A stretch of 64,000 nt of DNA from Streptomyces tendae (GCF_014650435.1 NZ_BMUY01000016.1:62001-126000), one strand, 5' to 3'. Positions 43,617 to 52,338 are shown, numbered from the stretch's first letter. Numbers and translations are program-made. Notes: generated from the letters alone by a model not told the origin.

Positions 43617-43778
43617 ATGCCCGTTCCCACCGACCCCCGATCCCCGCAGCAGCGCATCACCGATCAACTGGCGGCTGCTCGCCGGTCGCTCACGCAGGAG
43701 GGCCTGTCCCGGTCCAAGCGTCGCGGGATCGCTGACCGCATCCGCGTACTGGAAGAACAGGCCCGTCACCTTGCTTGA
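43617..43778 (+). CDS. Small hypothetical protein (53 aa)
   Basis: ATG at 43617 behind GAGGAGG (10 bp upstream). The sequence MPVPTDPRSPQQRITDQLAA, then GLSRSKRRGIADRIRVLEEQ, is a short amphipathic helical, basic protein. It is bracketed by hairpins at 43531-43576 and 43784-43849. The ribosome site and length make it credible as a gene. Confidence 0.55.
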   Translation: MPVPTDPRSPQQRITDQLAAARRSLTQEGLSRSKRRGIADRIRVLEEQARHLA

Positions 43779-43783
43779 TGCAG

Positions 43784-43849
43784 CCTGCGCTGCCTGTCGC
43801 GCACCACCCGACCTCGAAGGTTCGGATGGTGCGCGACGGAGTGCGCAGG
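43784..43849. terminator. Two-part stem after the 53-aa gene
   Basis: Outer CCTGCGC/GCGCAGG (43784-43790 with 43843-43849) and inner GTCGCGCACCA/TGGTGCGCGAC (43796-43806 with 43827-43837), one long interrupted stem. Confidence 0.65.
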
Positions 43850-43894
43850 ACGCACTCCCCGCCGCCCACGACGGCGCGGGGCCTTGTATGCGAC

Positions 43895-43925
43895 GAACCC
43901 CCAGGGATTGGCCCCCTGGGGGTTC
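43895..43925. terminator. Hairpin upstream of the 43963 gene
   Basis: GAACCCCCAGGG (43895-43906) pairs with CCCTGGGGGTTC (43914-43925), followed by TTGTCG, as in many Streptomyces terminators. Confidence 0.65.
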
Positions 43926-43962
43926 TTGTCGCAGGTCACCCTCGGGAAAGGAACCGACCTGC

Positions 43963-44442
43963 ATGCCTAGCATGACAGCACCCCCGGTAATGAGCGGACG
44001 GCCGCCGCTGCCTGTGCGGCCCCGACCGCACGAGCGTGACGGTCGCCAACCGCAGCCCGGCGACGGCCGGCCGCACCCGCACACCGCGGGTACCAGCGCG
44101 GCGAACCGCAGGCTCGGTGACCTCCTGACTCGGATGGTCCACGAGGCTGACGCCCGCATCCCGGCCGGCCGTCGAGCGCGCCGCACCCTCCAGGACATGC
44201 AGGAGAGGATGCCCGGCTACGAGCGGCAGCCGGTGCTGGTCCTGTACCGGCCGGTGATGGTCGACGACGCCCGCTCGCCCGGCACCGCACCGGCTCCTGC
44301 ACCCATCGCTCCGGGCGCCGGGATGCAGTGCGACCGGTGCGGCGGCACCTTCGGTGCCGCACCGATGCCGACGGGCACGCAAGGCTCGCAGGTGGCGCCG
44401 ACGGCGTGGACGTGCGACGCCTGCACGGCCCTCGGGATCTGA
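43963..44442 (+). CDS. Unknown protein with C-terminal zinc ribbon
   Basis: A 159-residue protein from the ATG at 43963 (GGGAAAGGAAC upstream). The Pro/Arg-rich N-terminus is disordered, the middle is helical (NRRLGDLLTRMVHEADARIP), and the end has CDRCGGTF ... AWTCDACTALG, a C-x2-C ... C-x2-C ribbon. Probably a small nucleic-acid-associated protein of the element. Not otherwise recognised. Confidence 0.6.
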   Translation: MPSMTAPPVMSGRPPLPVRPRPHERDGRQPQPGDGRPHPHTAGTSAANRRLGDLLTRMVHEADARIPAGRRARRTLQDMQERMPGYERQPVLVLYRPVMVDDARSPGTAPAPAPIAPGAGMQCDRCGGTFGAAPMPTGTQGSQVAPTAWTCDACTALGI

Positions 44443-44500
44443 TGACGCACCTCGTCACTCGGCCCGGGCAGCGCAGCACCCGCCCGGGCCGGACCGCCGT

Positions 44501-44827
44501 ATGTGTCGGCACCGCACGTCCGGTGACCCGCAGCTGCTCGCGGCCGCCTCTGCGGCAGCTACCGCAGTGCGGGAGCAGGGCGCCACGTCGCCGACCTTCA
44601 TCCACCCCGCCAGTGCGACGAGAGACGAGCAATACGTGGCTGACGCCCAGTACCAGCGCTACCTGATGGCCCTGGACGCCTACCTGAACCACCGCGCTGC
44701 CTGCAGCACCTGCACGATCTTCCGGCGCTGCGGCGAAGGCGGTCGGCTGTGGGGGGACTTCACCCGCAGCCAGGACTCCTACCTCCAACGCCAGCGCAAT
44801 CAGCGCGGCAAGCACAAGCCCCGCTGA
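44501..44827 (+). CDS. Conserved plasmid-type protein (108 aa)
   Basis: From the ATG at 44501, a 108-residue protein with a helical stretch (LLAAASAAATAVREQGA) and a C-terminal block (YLNHRAACSTCTIFRRCGEG, then DFTRSQDSYL) with three Cys. This block looks conserved in Streptomyces plasmid proteins. The frame is open upstream but lacks a good start. A perfect 16-bp stem terminator follows. Confidence 0.6.
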   Translation: MCRHRTSGDPQLLAAASAAATAVREQGATSPTFIHPASATRDEQYVADAQYQRYLMALDAYLNHRAACSTCTIFRRCGEGGRLWGDFTRSQDSYLQRQRNQRGKHKPR

Positions 44828-44831
44828 CCCG

Positions 44832-44881
44832 GCTCCCGGCCTTGCTGCCCCCATGCAAGGCGGGACAGCAAGGCCGGGAGC
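44832..44881. terminator. Strong terminator
   Basis: GCTCCCGGCCTTGCTG (44832-44847) and CAGCAAGGCCGGGAGC (44866-44881), a perfect 16-bp stem five bases after the 44501-44827 gene's stop. Confidence 0.85.
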
Positions 44882-44973
44882 GGACCACCCTCTTCGGCCG
44901 TGAGGCCGCAGTCACGCGAGCGGCCCCGCGGATTGCCCGGGAGCTGACTCGTCCGAATCTTCTGGGAGGCCCC

Positions 44974-45273
44974 ATGTCCCGCATCGCCCGCACGACCGAC
45001 GAGCTGTCCGCCGGCCTGCCCGTCAGCACCGACTGGCGGTCCAAGGCGGCCTGTCGGTACGAGGACCCCGACCTGTTCTTCCCGATCGGCAACACGGGCC
45101 CGGCGCTGGGCCAGGTCGAGGAAGCGAAGGCCGTGTGTCGTGGCTGCCCCGTCATGGAGCGCTGCCTGCAGTGGGCGCTGGAAAGCGGCCAGGAGCACGG
45201 TGTGTGGGGCGGAACCGACGAGGCCGACCGGCGCCGGATGAGGCGCCGCGCGGCCCGCATCCGCTTCGCCTGA
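44974..45273 (+). CDS. WhiB-like iron-sulfur regulator
   Basis: A 99-residue protein with the four cluster-binding Cys: C27 (KAACRYEDPDLFFP), C55, C58 and C64 (AVCRGCPVMERCLQWALE), then the turn GVWGG (76-80) and the basic tail RRRMRRRAARIRF. These actinobacterial proteins carry a redox-sensitive [4Fe-4S] cluster and control transcription through sigma factor. All key features are present, so it should be functional. GGGAGGCCCC provides the ribosome site. The train carries a second, more diverged one at 62138. Confidence 0.93.
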   Translation: MSRIARTTDELSAGLPVSTDWRSKAACRYEDPDLFFPIGNTGPALGQVEEAKAVCRGCPVMERCLQWALESGQEHGVWGGTDEADRRRMRRRAARIRFA

Positions 45274-45315
45274 TCCCCGCCGCATGTGAGCAGGAGCAAC
45301 CCCCGGCCGGGTGTC

Positions 45316-45368
45316 CGCGCAAGCGGTCCGGCCTGCCCACTCGACGGGCATGCCGGCCCGCTTGCGCG
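45316..45368. terminator. Terminator after whiB-like gene
   Basis: CGCGCAAGCGGTCCGGC (45316-45332) pairs with GCCGGCCCGCTTGCGCG (45352-45368) with one mismatch. Confidence 0.75.
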
Positions 45369-45411
45369 TCTCCGCCCGGAGTTCCAGATGCCTCCCCCTG
45401 AAGGAGAACTC

Positions 45412-45666
45412 ATGTGTAACAGCAAGCAGCCCGACACCGAGACGATCATCGGCGCCACCCGACAGCCGAACTGGCTGTGCACGCACACCCCGACGTGTCC
45501 GCCGGCCGACAGGGCGGACCGCGAGGCCGCCATCGTCGTGGCCGCCTACCCGGAGCAGGGCTGGAGCCTGCTGTGCAACGCCGTCGTGATCTTCGAGGAC
45601 ACCGGCGAACTGCTCCCCGACGGCCGGGTCGTCGACCCGCACCGTCCTGTCGTCGCGCTGGTCTGA
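45412..45666 (+). CDS. DUF5999-family protein
   Basis: An 84-residue protein, with AAGGAG upstream of its ATG. The stretch CPPADRADREAAIVVAAYPE and GWSLLCNAVVIFEDTGELLP, ending in DPHRPV, are the core of the short DUF5999 proteins I associate with Streptomyces plasmids. Their function is unknown. Two N-terminal Cys (WLCTHTPTCPP) may bind metal. Confidence 0.75.
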   Translation: MCNSKQPDTETIIGATRQPNWLCTHTPTCPPADRADREAAIVVAAYPEQGWSLLCNAVVIFEDTGELLPDGRVVDPHRPVVALV

Positions 45667-45775
45667 CGGTTGCCTGATCCGCCCGCACCGACCGTCCACC
45701 CTCGTGGCGGCCGGGTCGGGCGGTGACGGGGAGCCGGACAGCCCGGACCCGACGAAACCTGGAATCGAGGCTCAC

Positions 45776-46357
45776 ATGCCCGAGACGACGATCAGCCCAG
45801 TCCCTGCCGCTGCGGTGTTCTCCGACGTCACGCTGAGCAAAGCGGCTGAACTCACCGACCGCTCCTACCGGCCGCTGTGGATCGGCCCGTCCGGTGAGGA
45901 GTCCTCCGGCGAGACCGTGGCCCGTCATCTGGAGGCCACCATCGCCCTGCTCGACAAGGACGGCTGGATCCGCGCCTACAGGTACGGCAACGGCTCGTCG
46001 GCCAGCGCGGACCTCGCCGACGACGACTCCATGACGGTCAAGGCGATGCTCCGGGCGTTGATCCGCTTCGTCCGCGACGAGAGCGGCACTGCTGCTCCTC
46101 AGCGAACGTTGGCCACCGCCCTGCGCCACGTCGGCGAGGACGGCAATCACGGCGACACGGACACCGCCATCGTGGCGGGCTACGTCCTGGACCGGGTGAT
46201 CCAGGCCCACACCGGCTCCGACTCCGCCCGCGCCGTCTCCTGGTCGGAGCGGCAGCACCGCACCCACGCGGACATCACCGCGCTGCTGACAGCCGGAGCC
46301 CGCCTCGCCCGAACCTACGGACCCGGCGCCGTGGGTTCACCGGAGCAGGCGGCCTGA
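45776..46357 (+). CDS. DUF6197-like protein (first copy)
   Basis: A 193-residue protein from the ATG at 45776. VARHLEATIALLDKDGWIRA, then MTVKAMLRALIRF and SWSERQHRTHADITALLTAG, resemble the DUF6197 proteins common on Streptomyces elements. Function unknown. A second relative lies at 54842-55375 in the same train, with GGW...GA...C-MLGAIRA in the corresponding area. It is followed by a strong hairpin and then the coiled-coil membrane gene. Confidence 0.65.
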   Translation: MPETTISPVPAAAVFSDVTLSKAAELTDRSYRPLWIGPSGEESSGETVARHLEATIALLDKDGWIRAYRYGNGSSASADLADDDSMTVKAMLRALIRFVRDESGTAAPQRTLATALRHVGEDGNHGDTDTAIVAGYVLDRVIQAHTGSDSARAVSWSERQHRTHADITALLTAGARLARTYGPGAVGSPEQAA

Positions 46358-46374
46358 CCCGCCCGGAGCATGCA

Positions 46375-46410
46375 CCGGGGCGGCCGGCCCCACCGTGACG
46401 GCCGCCCCGG
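46375..46410. terminator. Terminator hairpin
   Basis: CCGGGGCGGCCG (46375-46386) and CGGCCGCCCCGG (46399-46410), a perfect 12-bp stem. Confidence 0.75.
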
Positions 46411-46474
46411 CATCTCAGCACCTGTGAAACAGAGCCGCCCACCCGGGGCGGCCCTCGACCTGGAAGGAGGCGGC

Positions 46475-48649
46475 GTGGCCGCCAACCGAGGCCGCACCAA
46501 GAGGCCTGCCCGCAAGAAGTCGATGGCCCGTCCGGCTCCGCAGCCCAACGCCTCCACCACCTCCGCCGACCCGTCGGCCCCGGCCGTGGCCGTGGACCCT
46601 GGCGTGGGCCGGGAGCTGGAGGCACCGGACCGCCTCGCGGATGCCCGGGACCGGGCCTCCGACATCATCGACACCGCCCGCGAGGCGGCCTCCGCCCTCC
46701 AGGCAGAGGCCGAGAGGCAGGCGGCGCGTACCATCGCCGATGCCCACGCGCAGGTCACCGCGCTGCTTACGGAGGCGCAGACCCGCGCTGATGCCCTCAG
46801 CGCCGACGCCGACCAAGAGGCCACCGCCTGCCGCAAGGCGGCCAAAGCCGACCTGGAGACGGCACGCGGCAAGGCCGAGCGGCTCCTGGGTGACGCCCGC
46901 GCCCAGGCCGAGACCCTGGTGGGCGCGGCCCGCGCGCAGGTCGAGGAGCTGACCGAACTGGCGGCGACCGACCGCGCCGCTACGGCCACGGCGGTTGCCG
47001 AGCTGCGGCGTCTGGCCGAGGCCGACCTCGCTGAGATCAGCGTCCTGGTCGACCAGCGCCGCACCGAGGCCGGGCAGATCCTCGCCCGGGCACAGGAGCA
47101 GGCCGACGATCTGGTGGCCGCGGCGCAGCGTGAGGTCGAACAGGCCCGTGCCCGGGCCGCCGAGCTCGCTCAGACGGCGGCCGGGCAGTACGACGGCCGG
47201 CGCGGTGAGGCGGAGCAGCTGTACGCGGACGCGGTCAAGGCCGCCGATGACCGGCGCCGCGAGGCTGACGCCCACGTGGCCGCCGCGCACGCCGAGGCGG
47301 AGCAGACCCGCACGGAGCTGCGCGAGCGACTGCGCATGCTCACTGACCAGTTCGACGAGGAGGCCGCCGCCAGGCGCAAGGTCCTTGCGGAAGAACTCGC
47401 CGGTCTCAAGGACGCGTGCGACAAGCAGCGCGACCGGCTGCGCGAGGAGGCCAAGACCGTTGCCGCGCAGTTGCGGGAGGCCGCCCAGAAGCAGGCCACT
47501 CGCATCACCGAGGAGGCGCAGCGCAGCGCTAAGGGCATCATGGACCGGGCAGAGGCCGATGAGAGGCGCGCCCGCCGGATGCTCGACGAGGCCCGTGATG
47601 CCAAGAAGGCCAACTCCCGCTGGCGCGGCTGGCAGCACAAGTTCAGCCGCAAGGCATGGAAGACGGCGCCGTGGATCGCGCTCGCCGCCGGCGTCGGCCT
47701 CGCCGCGTCTGGCGAGTACGAACTGGCCCGCATGGTCGGCATCCACCCCTACGTCGCTCCGCTCCTGCCGGTCAGCATCGACGTCTACTGCGTCACCGCG
47801 TTCCGCGCCAAGAAGGACATCGGCGCGGCGCTCGCACTCATGGCGTCGGCGAACGTCGTCTTCCACCTGTCGGAACAGGCGCACCTCGTCCCGCAGGGAC
47901 AGTCCGCGCCGTGGTGGCTGACGACGTTCGTCGTACTGATCTTCGTGGCCGTCATCTGGCGCGTCCACTCCCTTATGCACGACGACGCCGGTACGGACGG
48001 ACACGCTGGTACGGACACGGGAACCGGAACGGACGGACGTACCGGTACGGCCGCTCGTACGGACGGCGCGGCTGGTACACAGCCCGCCCGTACAAGCCCG
48101 TCTGGTACGGACTCGTACGGCGCGTCAGCTGGTACGGCCCCCGCTCGTACAGCCCACGGCACCGCCGGTACGGAGCCTGTACACGGCGCCTCGCAACACC
48201 GCGCCCAGGCGGGAGCGAATGCCGGTCTGACCAGCGCGTACAGCAACCGTACAAGCGGCGTACAGGCCGCCCCGAACGGGGTGGCGCCTACTGGTACGGA
48301 GCACACCGGCCGTACCAGTGCCGCCGCATACCACGGCGGAGCACGTACTAGTACGGTCACCGCCCGCACAGCCCCGGCCGACGGCGTTCCGTCCGCGCGT
48401 ACCAGTACGGCGGCGGTCCACCCGCGTACAAGCGGAACGTCCGCTGGCGGGCGTACCGGTACGGTGACGCCCGCCCGTACGGACGCCGAGCTCCTTCCGC
48501 GCGTACAGGCTCTGCCGCGCGAGACGGACGGCTTCGTCAACATCAGCCGCGTCCGGACCCAGCTCAACGTCAACCAGCCCCGCGCGATCCGGCTACTGAA
48601 GGAGGCCGGCCTGCTGCGTCCCGAGGACGCGGACAAGTACCTGACCTGA
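46475..48649 (+). CDS. Coiled-coil membrane protein with DUF2637-like segment, spread-type
   Basis: A 724-residue protein starting GTG at 46475 (GGAAGGAGG upstream). About 380 residues of Ala/Glu/Arg-rich coiled coil (EAERQAARTIADAHAQVTAL and similar) precede a DUF2637-like membrane block (KTAPWIALAAGVGLAASGEY, GIHPYVAPLLPVSIDVYCVT, ALALMASANVVFHLS, WWLTTFVVLIFVAVIWRVHS; three to four helices). A Thr/Gly/Arg/Ala low-complexity stretch follows, then a small C-terminal helix-turn-helix-like end (GFVNISRVRTQLNVNQPRAI). In Streptomyces conjugative elements proteins of this form (Spd) aid spreading of the DNA between hyphal compartments. Confidence 0.8.
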   Translation: MAANRGRTKRPARKKSMARPAPQPNASTTSADPSAPAVAVDPGVGRELEAPDRLADARDRASDIIDTAREAASALQAEAERQAARTIADAHAQVTALLTEAQTRADALSADADQEATACRKAAKADLETARGKAERLLGDARAQAETLVGAARAQVEELTELAATDRAATATAVAELRRLAEADLAEISVLVDQRRTEAGQILARAQEQADDLVAAAQREVEQARARAAELAQTAAGQYDGRRGEAEQLYADAVKAADDRRREADAHVAAAHAEAEQTRTELRERLRMLTDQFDEEAAARRKVLAEELAGLKDACDKQRDRLREEAKTVAAQLREAAQKQATRITEEAQRSAKGIMDRAEADERRARRMLDEARDAKKANSRWRGWQHKFSRKAWKTAPWIALAAGVGLAASGEYELARMVGIHPYVAPLLPVSIDVYCVTAFRAKKDIGAALALMASANVVFHLSEQAHLVPQGQSAPWWLTTFVVLIFVAVIWRVHSLMHDDAGTDGHAGTDTGTGTDGRTGTAARTDGAAGTQPARTSPSGTDSYGASAGTAPARTAHGTAGTEPVHGASQHRAQAGANAGLTSAYSNRTSGVQAAPNGVAPTGTEHTGRTSAAAYHGGARTSTVTARTAPADGVPSARTSTAAVHPRTSGTSAGGRTGTVTPARTDAELLPRVQALPRETDGFVNISRVRTQLNVNQPRAIRLLKEAGLLRPEDADKYLT
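47985..48495. repeat. GTAC-rich stretch inside the membrane-protein gene
   Basis: By eye I count about 27 GTAC tetramers in some 510 bp, mostly as GGTACGG, CGTACAG or CGTACGG. They encode the Gly-Thr/Arg-Thr repeats with GGT-ACG and CGT-ACx codons. Streptomyces genes normally prefer GGC and ACC, so the codons look chosen for the DNA motif. A binding array is possible; no direct evidence. Confidence 0.6.
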
Positions 48650-48671
48650 TCGCCGTCCGGCACACATCAGT

Positions 48672-48704
48672 GAGGGCCAGCCCGCGGGAATCGGGCTGGC
48701 CCTC
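48672..48704. terminator. Terminator after membrane-protein gene
   Basis: GAGGGCCAGCCCG (48672-48684) and CGGGCTGGCCCTC (48692-48704), a perfect 13-bp stem. Confidence 0.85.
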
Positions 48705-48771
48705 GCTGCGACTGCCGGAAGCAGTCGGCAGCCCCCCGAGTACAGCAGATCCGAGCCCCACGGAGGACCCC

Positions 48772-49263
48772 GTGAGTACCGAAGACAAGCCCTTCTTCGA
48801 CGACCCGCACGCGGCCCTGCGCGAGATCGCGCAGAACCCGGACGCCTACGCGCACTACCTTGCGGACTTCCACCGGGTCGTGCTGGACATGCAGGCAAAG
48901 CTGGAGGTCCTCCAGCACGAGACCCGCGTGCACTGCCGTGGGACCCGGGTGGCGGGCGACAAGTGGAAGCAGGCGCAGCTGCGCTCTTTCCCGGTGGAAA
49001 AGTCATTGAACGACGTCATCCGGAACCTCAGGAAGGCCACTTCGGGCCTCGAAAAGAGCGCCCATAAGCGCCACGCCCACGACGAGAAGGTGAAGTGGGT
49101 CAAGAAGCAGCGAAAGGAAAAGGCGCTACTCAAGGAGCGCAAGAACAACCCGCCGCTTGAGGCCACCCCGGAAAGCCCGGGTCAGCAGGGTGCGCAGAAC
49201 TCGAATAGGGACTATGGTAGCCCCACGTCGATTTACGACCTGGACCGCAGGGAGTCGGCGTGA
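48772..49263 (+). CDS. Unknown charged protein (163 aa)
   Basis: GTG at 48772 with CGGAGGACCCC upstream. The N-terminal FFDDPHAALREIAQNPDAYA is helical, then comes a strongly Lys/Arg-rich coiled-coil section (KWVKKQRKEKALLKERKNN). It overlaps the next gene by four bases (GTGA). Probably nucleic-acid- or membrane-associated; not recognised. Confidence 0.6.
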   Translation: MSTEDKPFFDDPHAALREIAQNPDAYAHYLADFHRVVLDMQAKLEVLQHETRVHCRGTRVAGDKWKQAQLRSFPVEKSLNDVIRNLRKATSGLEKSAHKRHAHDEKVKWVKKQRKEKALLKERKNNPPLEATPESPGQQGAQNSNRDYGSPTSIYDLDRRESA

Positions 49264-49496
49264 GTGCAGGTCGACCGCTCACGAAAGCAGAGCGGAAGGC
49301 ATTTAACCGTGCGGAACATGAGCGCAAAATCAAACAGGATCTGATTGCTCAGCACGGAAACGACCTCGGCACCTTCTACTACTGGCTTCGGCTCGTGAAT
49401 ATCCGAGGCACGCAGGCTTACCGCGAAGGGAACACGGACTTCATCCGTGAGGTCGCCCTCGCCCTGCACAACGTCTACGGCCGTCACAACGGCTAG
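49260..49496 (+). CDS. Small basic protein (78 aa)
   Basis: A 78-residue protein (LTKAERKAFNRAEHERKIKQ, then FYYWLRLVNIRGTQAYREGN and EVALALHNVYGRHNG), coupled to the upstream gene by the GTGA overlap. The A+T content here is a little higher than in its neighbours (TCAAACAGGATCTGATTGC). Function unknown. Confidence 0.6.
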   Translation: MSAGRPLTKAERKAFNRAEHERKIKQDLIAQHGNDLGTFYYWLRLVNIRGTQAYREGNTDFIREVALALHNVYGRHNG

Positions 49497-49560
49497 CTCC
49501 CCACGCCCAGCACGAGGGCAGTCTCCGACTCCCGGGGACGGTCCTTCGGCGATCCCAACG

Positions 49561-49608
49561 CGTGCCGCGCGTGCCGCGTGCCGCGCGTGGCGCGCACGCG
49601 CGTACGCG
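49561..49608. repeat. CGTGCCGCG repeats and CG-alternating tract
   Basis: CGTGCCGCG occurs at 49561-49569, 49570-49578 and 49577-49585, followed by the alternating tract GTGGCGCGCACGCGCGTACGCG. It lies in the 150-bp gap before the Ser/Gly-rich gene. Possible protein-binding or transfer site; not shown. Confidence 0.45.
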
Positions 49609-49647
49609 AGGCCGGTGCCGACTGTCAAGCCCAGGAGGAGGGGTCGC

Positions 49648-51882
49648 GTGTCCGACGACACCGACAGTAACGTGATCAGCCTCCCCGCCCGGGGCAGCGA
49701 TTCCGGCGGAATGCCGGACGCTCCCGACGGCGGGGATCTCTTCTATTCCGAACCACCCGACAGTGGCCCGGGCAGGGTTGTTCCGCCAGAGTCCCCGGCG
49801 GAGACGACAATGGAACTCCCGCCCATTCGCGGCCCTATTTCTCCGGAAACCGCATTGCGGGAATCGGGAATGCCCGACGCGCCGGATCCTGACGATGAGG
49901 AATACGAGGAAGATGAATACGTCCAGCCTCGTTCTCTCGCCGACAGGCTTGGTGACTGGGTGGAATACCGGTTGGAGGTGGCGCGCGATCGGCACGCCGG
50001 GGAAGCGCCGTTCCGGGAGGCGGAGATAGCGCGTAAGGCCGCCCTCATTGAGGCCCGCACCGCGCAGGAAACCGCGATGATGGAGCAGAATTCCAAGCTC
50101 CACACCGCCCAGATGAAGGCGAAGGCCGACAAGGCGGCGGCGCGCGGCAAAGCCGACGCGGCGCGGTCCTCGAGCTCCGGCATGAGCACCGACAAGGGCG
50201 GCCGCTCGAAGGCCGGCGGCGGGAACGGCTCGCGGGGAGGCGGCGGCAACTCCGGCGGCTCAGGCCGCGGCGGCGCCGGCGGCGGCCGGGGCACGGGAAC
50301 GAACGGGTCCGGCGGCACCAGTCGAGGCTCCGGCAGCGGCAACTCCCCCAAGGGCGCCGGAAAGGGTTCTGATCGCTCCGCTGGCGGCCGTAAGGGCCCT
50401 TCCAAGGGCAATGAGTCGTCCGCGGGCTCCAGGGGCCGTCAGAAGGGCTCTGACGGCTCCGGCAAGTCCGGGTCCGGCAAGGGCAGTTCGAGTGGCTCCG
50501 GCGGCAAGAACGGCTCGGGCGGCTCCGGGGGCGGCAAGGGCGGCTCGAAGGGCGATGGCGGCAAGTCGCAGAACTCGCCGGCCGTCAGCCCCCGGGCCGA
50601 ACGGGCCCGCGGCCGCCAGGAGCGCGCCGCCGCCCGCCAGGCGGCCCGGCACCAGCGGCGCAGCGCCGACCAGGCCGCCAACCTCGCCGACCGCACCAAG
50701 GACCGCGACCAGGACCGCGCCAGTCGGCAGGCGGCGCGGGAGGAACACCGCCGGGCGAAAGCCGAGCGGAAGGCCGCGAGGAAGGCGAAGCGGGAGGCCG
50801 TCAAGGCCGCCGACGACCGCACCACCCTCGGTGCGGCTGTGGCGGAGGAGGTACAGGGCCGCTGGGACAAGCGCCGCGCAGCCGAGCAGGACAAGGCCGC
50901 GAAGGACGACGGCAAGGCCAAGGACTCCGAGGCCACCGCTTCGAAGAGGTCCAAGGACGGTCCTGAAACGGCCGCTGACGGCTCGAAGGACGACTCCGCG
51001 AAGGAGGAGGACGGCGGGAAGAAGACCGGCGAGAAGCCCTCTGACGGCGCCGGTGACACGGGCCCGAAAGACGGCACCGGGACGGCAGACGGCTCCAAGC
51101 CCGACGACGTCAAGGACTCGCCGGACATGGACGACGGCGCCGGCAGCCGCTCCTTCAAGGAGAAGCTGAAGGACTTCTTCACCAAGGCTGGCAACGACAC
51201 CGACCCGCCCGAGCCGGAGGAACCCTCTCCGCTCCGGCCCGAGGACCTGGGCGTCACGGTGGACCGCCCCGACGGCCCGACCCGCTCCCCCAAGCCAGAA
51301 GCGGCTGAGGAGGATATCCCGGACGCGGTCATCGTCGACGACCCCGCCGACCCGTTCGGGGCCACCACCTCGAGCGCGCCGAGCCTCCCGCGGGCGCCCG
51401 AGCCCCACACCCGGCGTCCCGGCACCACCCGACCCACCGAACAGGAGGACCCCTTGGCATCGCAGGTCAGCAAGCCCACCTCGGGCCGGACCGGCATGGC
51501 GGCCAAGCACCGCACCGACATCACCTTCGGCGAGTACCTGATGGAGATCGTGAACATCGCGATCGCCGCTGCACTCGACAAGGACCGTGCCCAGGACCTG
51601 GCCGTCGCGCTCGACAAGGTCGCCGAAGCCCTGCGGGAGATGGCGGCCGACCTGGTCGGCGACCACAACATCGCCACCGAGGTCGTCGACCAGATTACGG
51701 ACACGGCCGACGCCGCTGACCGCATGAAGCAGCTCATCGAACGGTGCGCCACCGAGTGCGAGACCGCCTCCGAGGCCGCACGGATCGCCGCTGTTTCGGT
51801 CGGCCGCGTCTACGGCGAGGACATCGCGGCCATGGACGACGCGGGCCTGGCCCACGCCTCCTCCGCCGCCCACCACGACTAG
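49648..51882 (+). CDS. Ser/Gly/Lys-rich conjugation-associated protein
   Basis: A 744-residue protein starting GTG at 49648 (GGAGGAGGGG upstream). The acidic N-terminal 150 residues (DPDDEEYEEDEYVQPRSLAD, then LGDWVEYRLEVARDRHAG) precede about 150 residues of Gly/Ser/Lys low complexity, then a charged coiled-coil section (RQERAAARQAARHQRRSADQ; HRRAKAERKAARKAKREAV), an acidic Pro-rich linker and a helical C-terminus (DITFGEYLMEIVNIAIAAAL). It precedes a small coiled-coil gene and the transfer ATPase and probably serves the same machinery. Confidence 0.7.
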   Translation: MSDDTDSNVISLPARGSDSGGMPDAPDGGDLFYSEPPDSGPGRVVPPESPAETTMELPPIRGPISPETALRESGMPDAPDPDDEEYEEDEYVQPRSLADRLGDWVEYRLEVARDRHAGEAPFREAEIARKAALIEARTAQETAMMEQNSKLHTAQMKAKADKAAARGKADAARSSSSGMSTDKGGRSKAGGGNGSRGGGGNSGGSGRGGAGGGRGTGTNGSGGTSRGSGSGNSPKGAGKGSDRSAGGRKGPSKGNESSAGSRGRQKGSDGSGKSGSGKGSSSGSGGKNGSGGSGGGKGGSKGDGGKSQNSPAVSPRAERARGRQERAAARQAARHQRRSADQAANLADRTKDRDQDRASRQAAREEHRRAKAERKAARKAKREAVKAADDRTTLGAAVAEEVQGRWDKRRAAEQDKAAKDDGKAKDSEATASKRSKDGPETAADGSKDDSAKEEDGGKKTGEKPSDGAGDTGPKDGTGTADGSKPDDVKDSPDMDDGAGSRSFKEKLKDFFTKAGNDTDPPEPEEPSPLRPEDLGVTVDRPDGPTRSPKPEAAEEDIPDAVIVDDPADPFGATTSSAPSLPRAPEPHTRRPGTTRPTEQEDPLASQVSKPTSGRTGMAAKHRTDITFGEYLMEIVNIAIAAALDKDRAQDLAVALDKVAEALREMAADLVGDHNIATEVVDQITDTADAADRMKQLIERCATECETASEAARIAAVSVGRVYGEDIAAMDDAGLAHASSAAHHD

Positions 51883-51897
51883 GAAGGAGGTCTGCTG

Positions 51898-52314
51898 ATG
51901 AGCGACCTCGCGCCCACTACCCCCGGCGGCGCCGCCGCCCGGACGGACGGCGACAACCGGTACAAGGCCGTCCAGCAGAAGCTCAAGACGCTCAGCACCG
52001 CGCTGCAGCTGGCGGGCGATGAACTGGAGCAGTTGCTGCGCGGCATGAGGCAGAACGCGCAGCGCGCGGAGGGCCTGGCCGTCGACATCGCCAACGCCGA
52101 ACTGGACCGCAAGTTCATCGGGATGACCAACCAGGTGGCCGTCGCCCTCGGCGGCGCCGCCGTGGAGGTCCAGAGGGTCCACGAGGCGGCGCAGGAGGTG
52201 TCCGGCCTGGCCGCGGACGCGCGGCGTACGCACGCGCGGCTGTACGAGGGCCTGGACACCGTCCGCTCCGGCCGCAGCGAGCGAACCCCCAAGCCGGGCT
52301 TCTTCGCCCGCTGA
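51898..52314 (+). CDS. Small coiled-coil protein of the transfer region
   Basis: A 138-residue protein (RTDGDNRYKAVQQKLKTLST, LAGDELEQLLRGMRQNAQRA, then VEVQRVHEAAQEVSGLAADA), nearly all helix. It starts 15 bp after the previous gene with AGGAAGGAGG upstream. Proteins of this size and place in Streptomyces elements are often listed as transfer-associated. No enzymatic motif. Confidence 0.65.
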   Translation: MSDLAPTTPGGAAARTDGDNRYKAVQQKLKTLSTALQLAGDELEQLLRGMRQNAQRAEGLAVDIANAELDRKFIGMTNQVAVALGGAAVEVQRVHEAAQEVSGLAADARRTHARLYEGLDTVRSGRSERTPKPGFFAR

Positions 52315-52338
52315 TTTTCCCAGCCCGCCGAATCCCTT

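Noticed and set aside
49561..49608. Possible CRISPR-like short repeats
   Set aside because: The 9-bp units overlap or abut, with no spacers between them.
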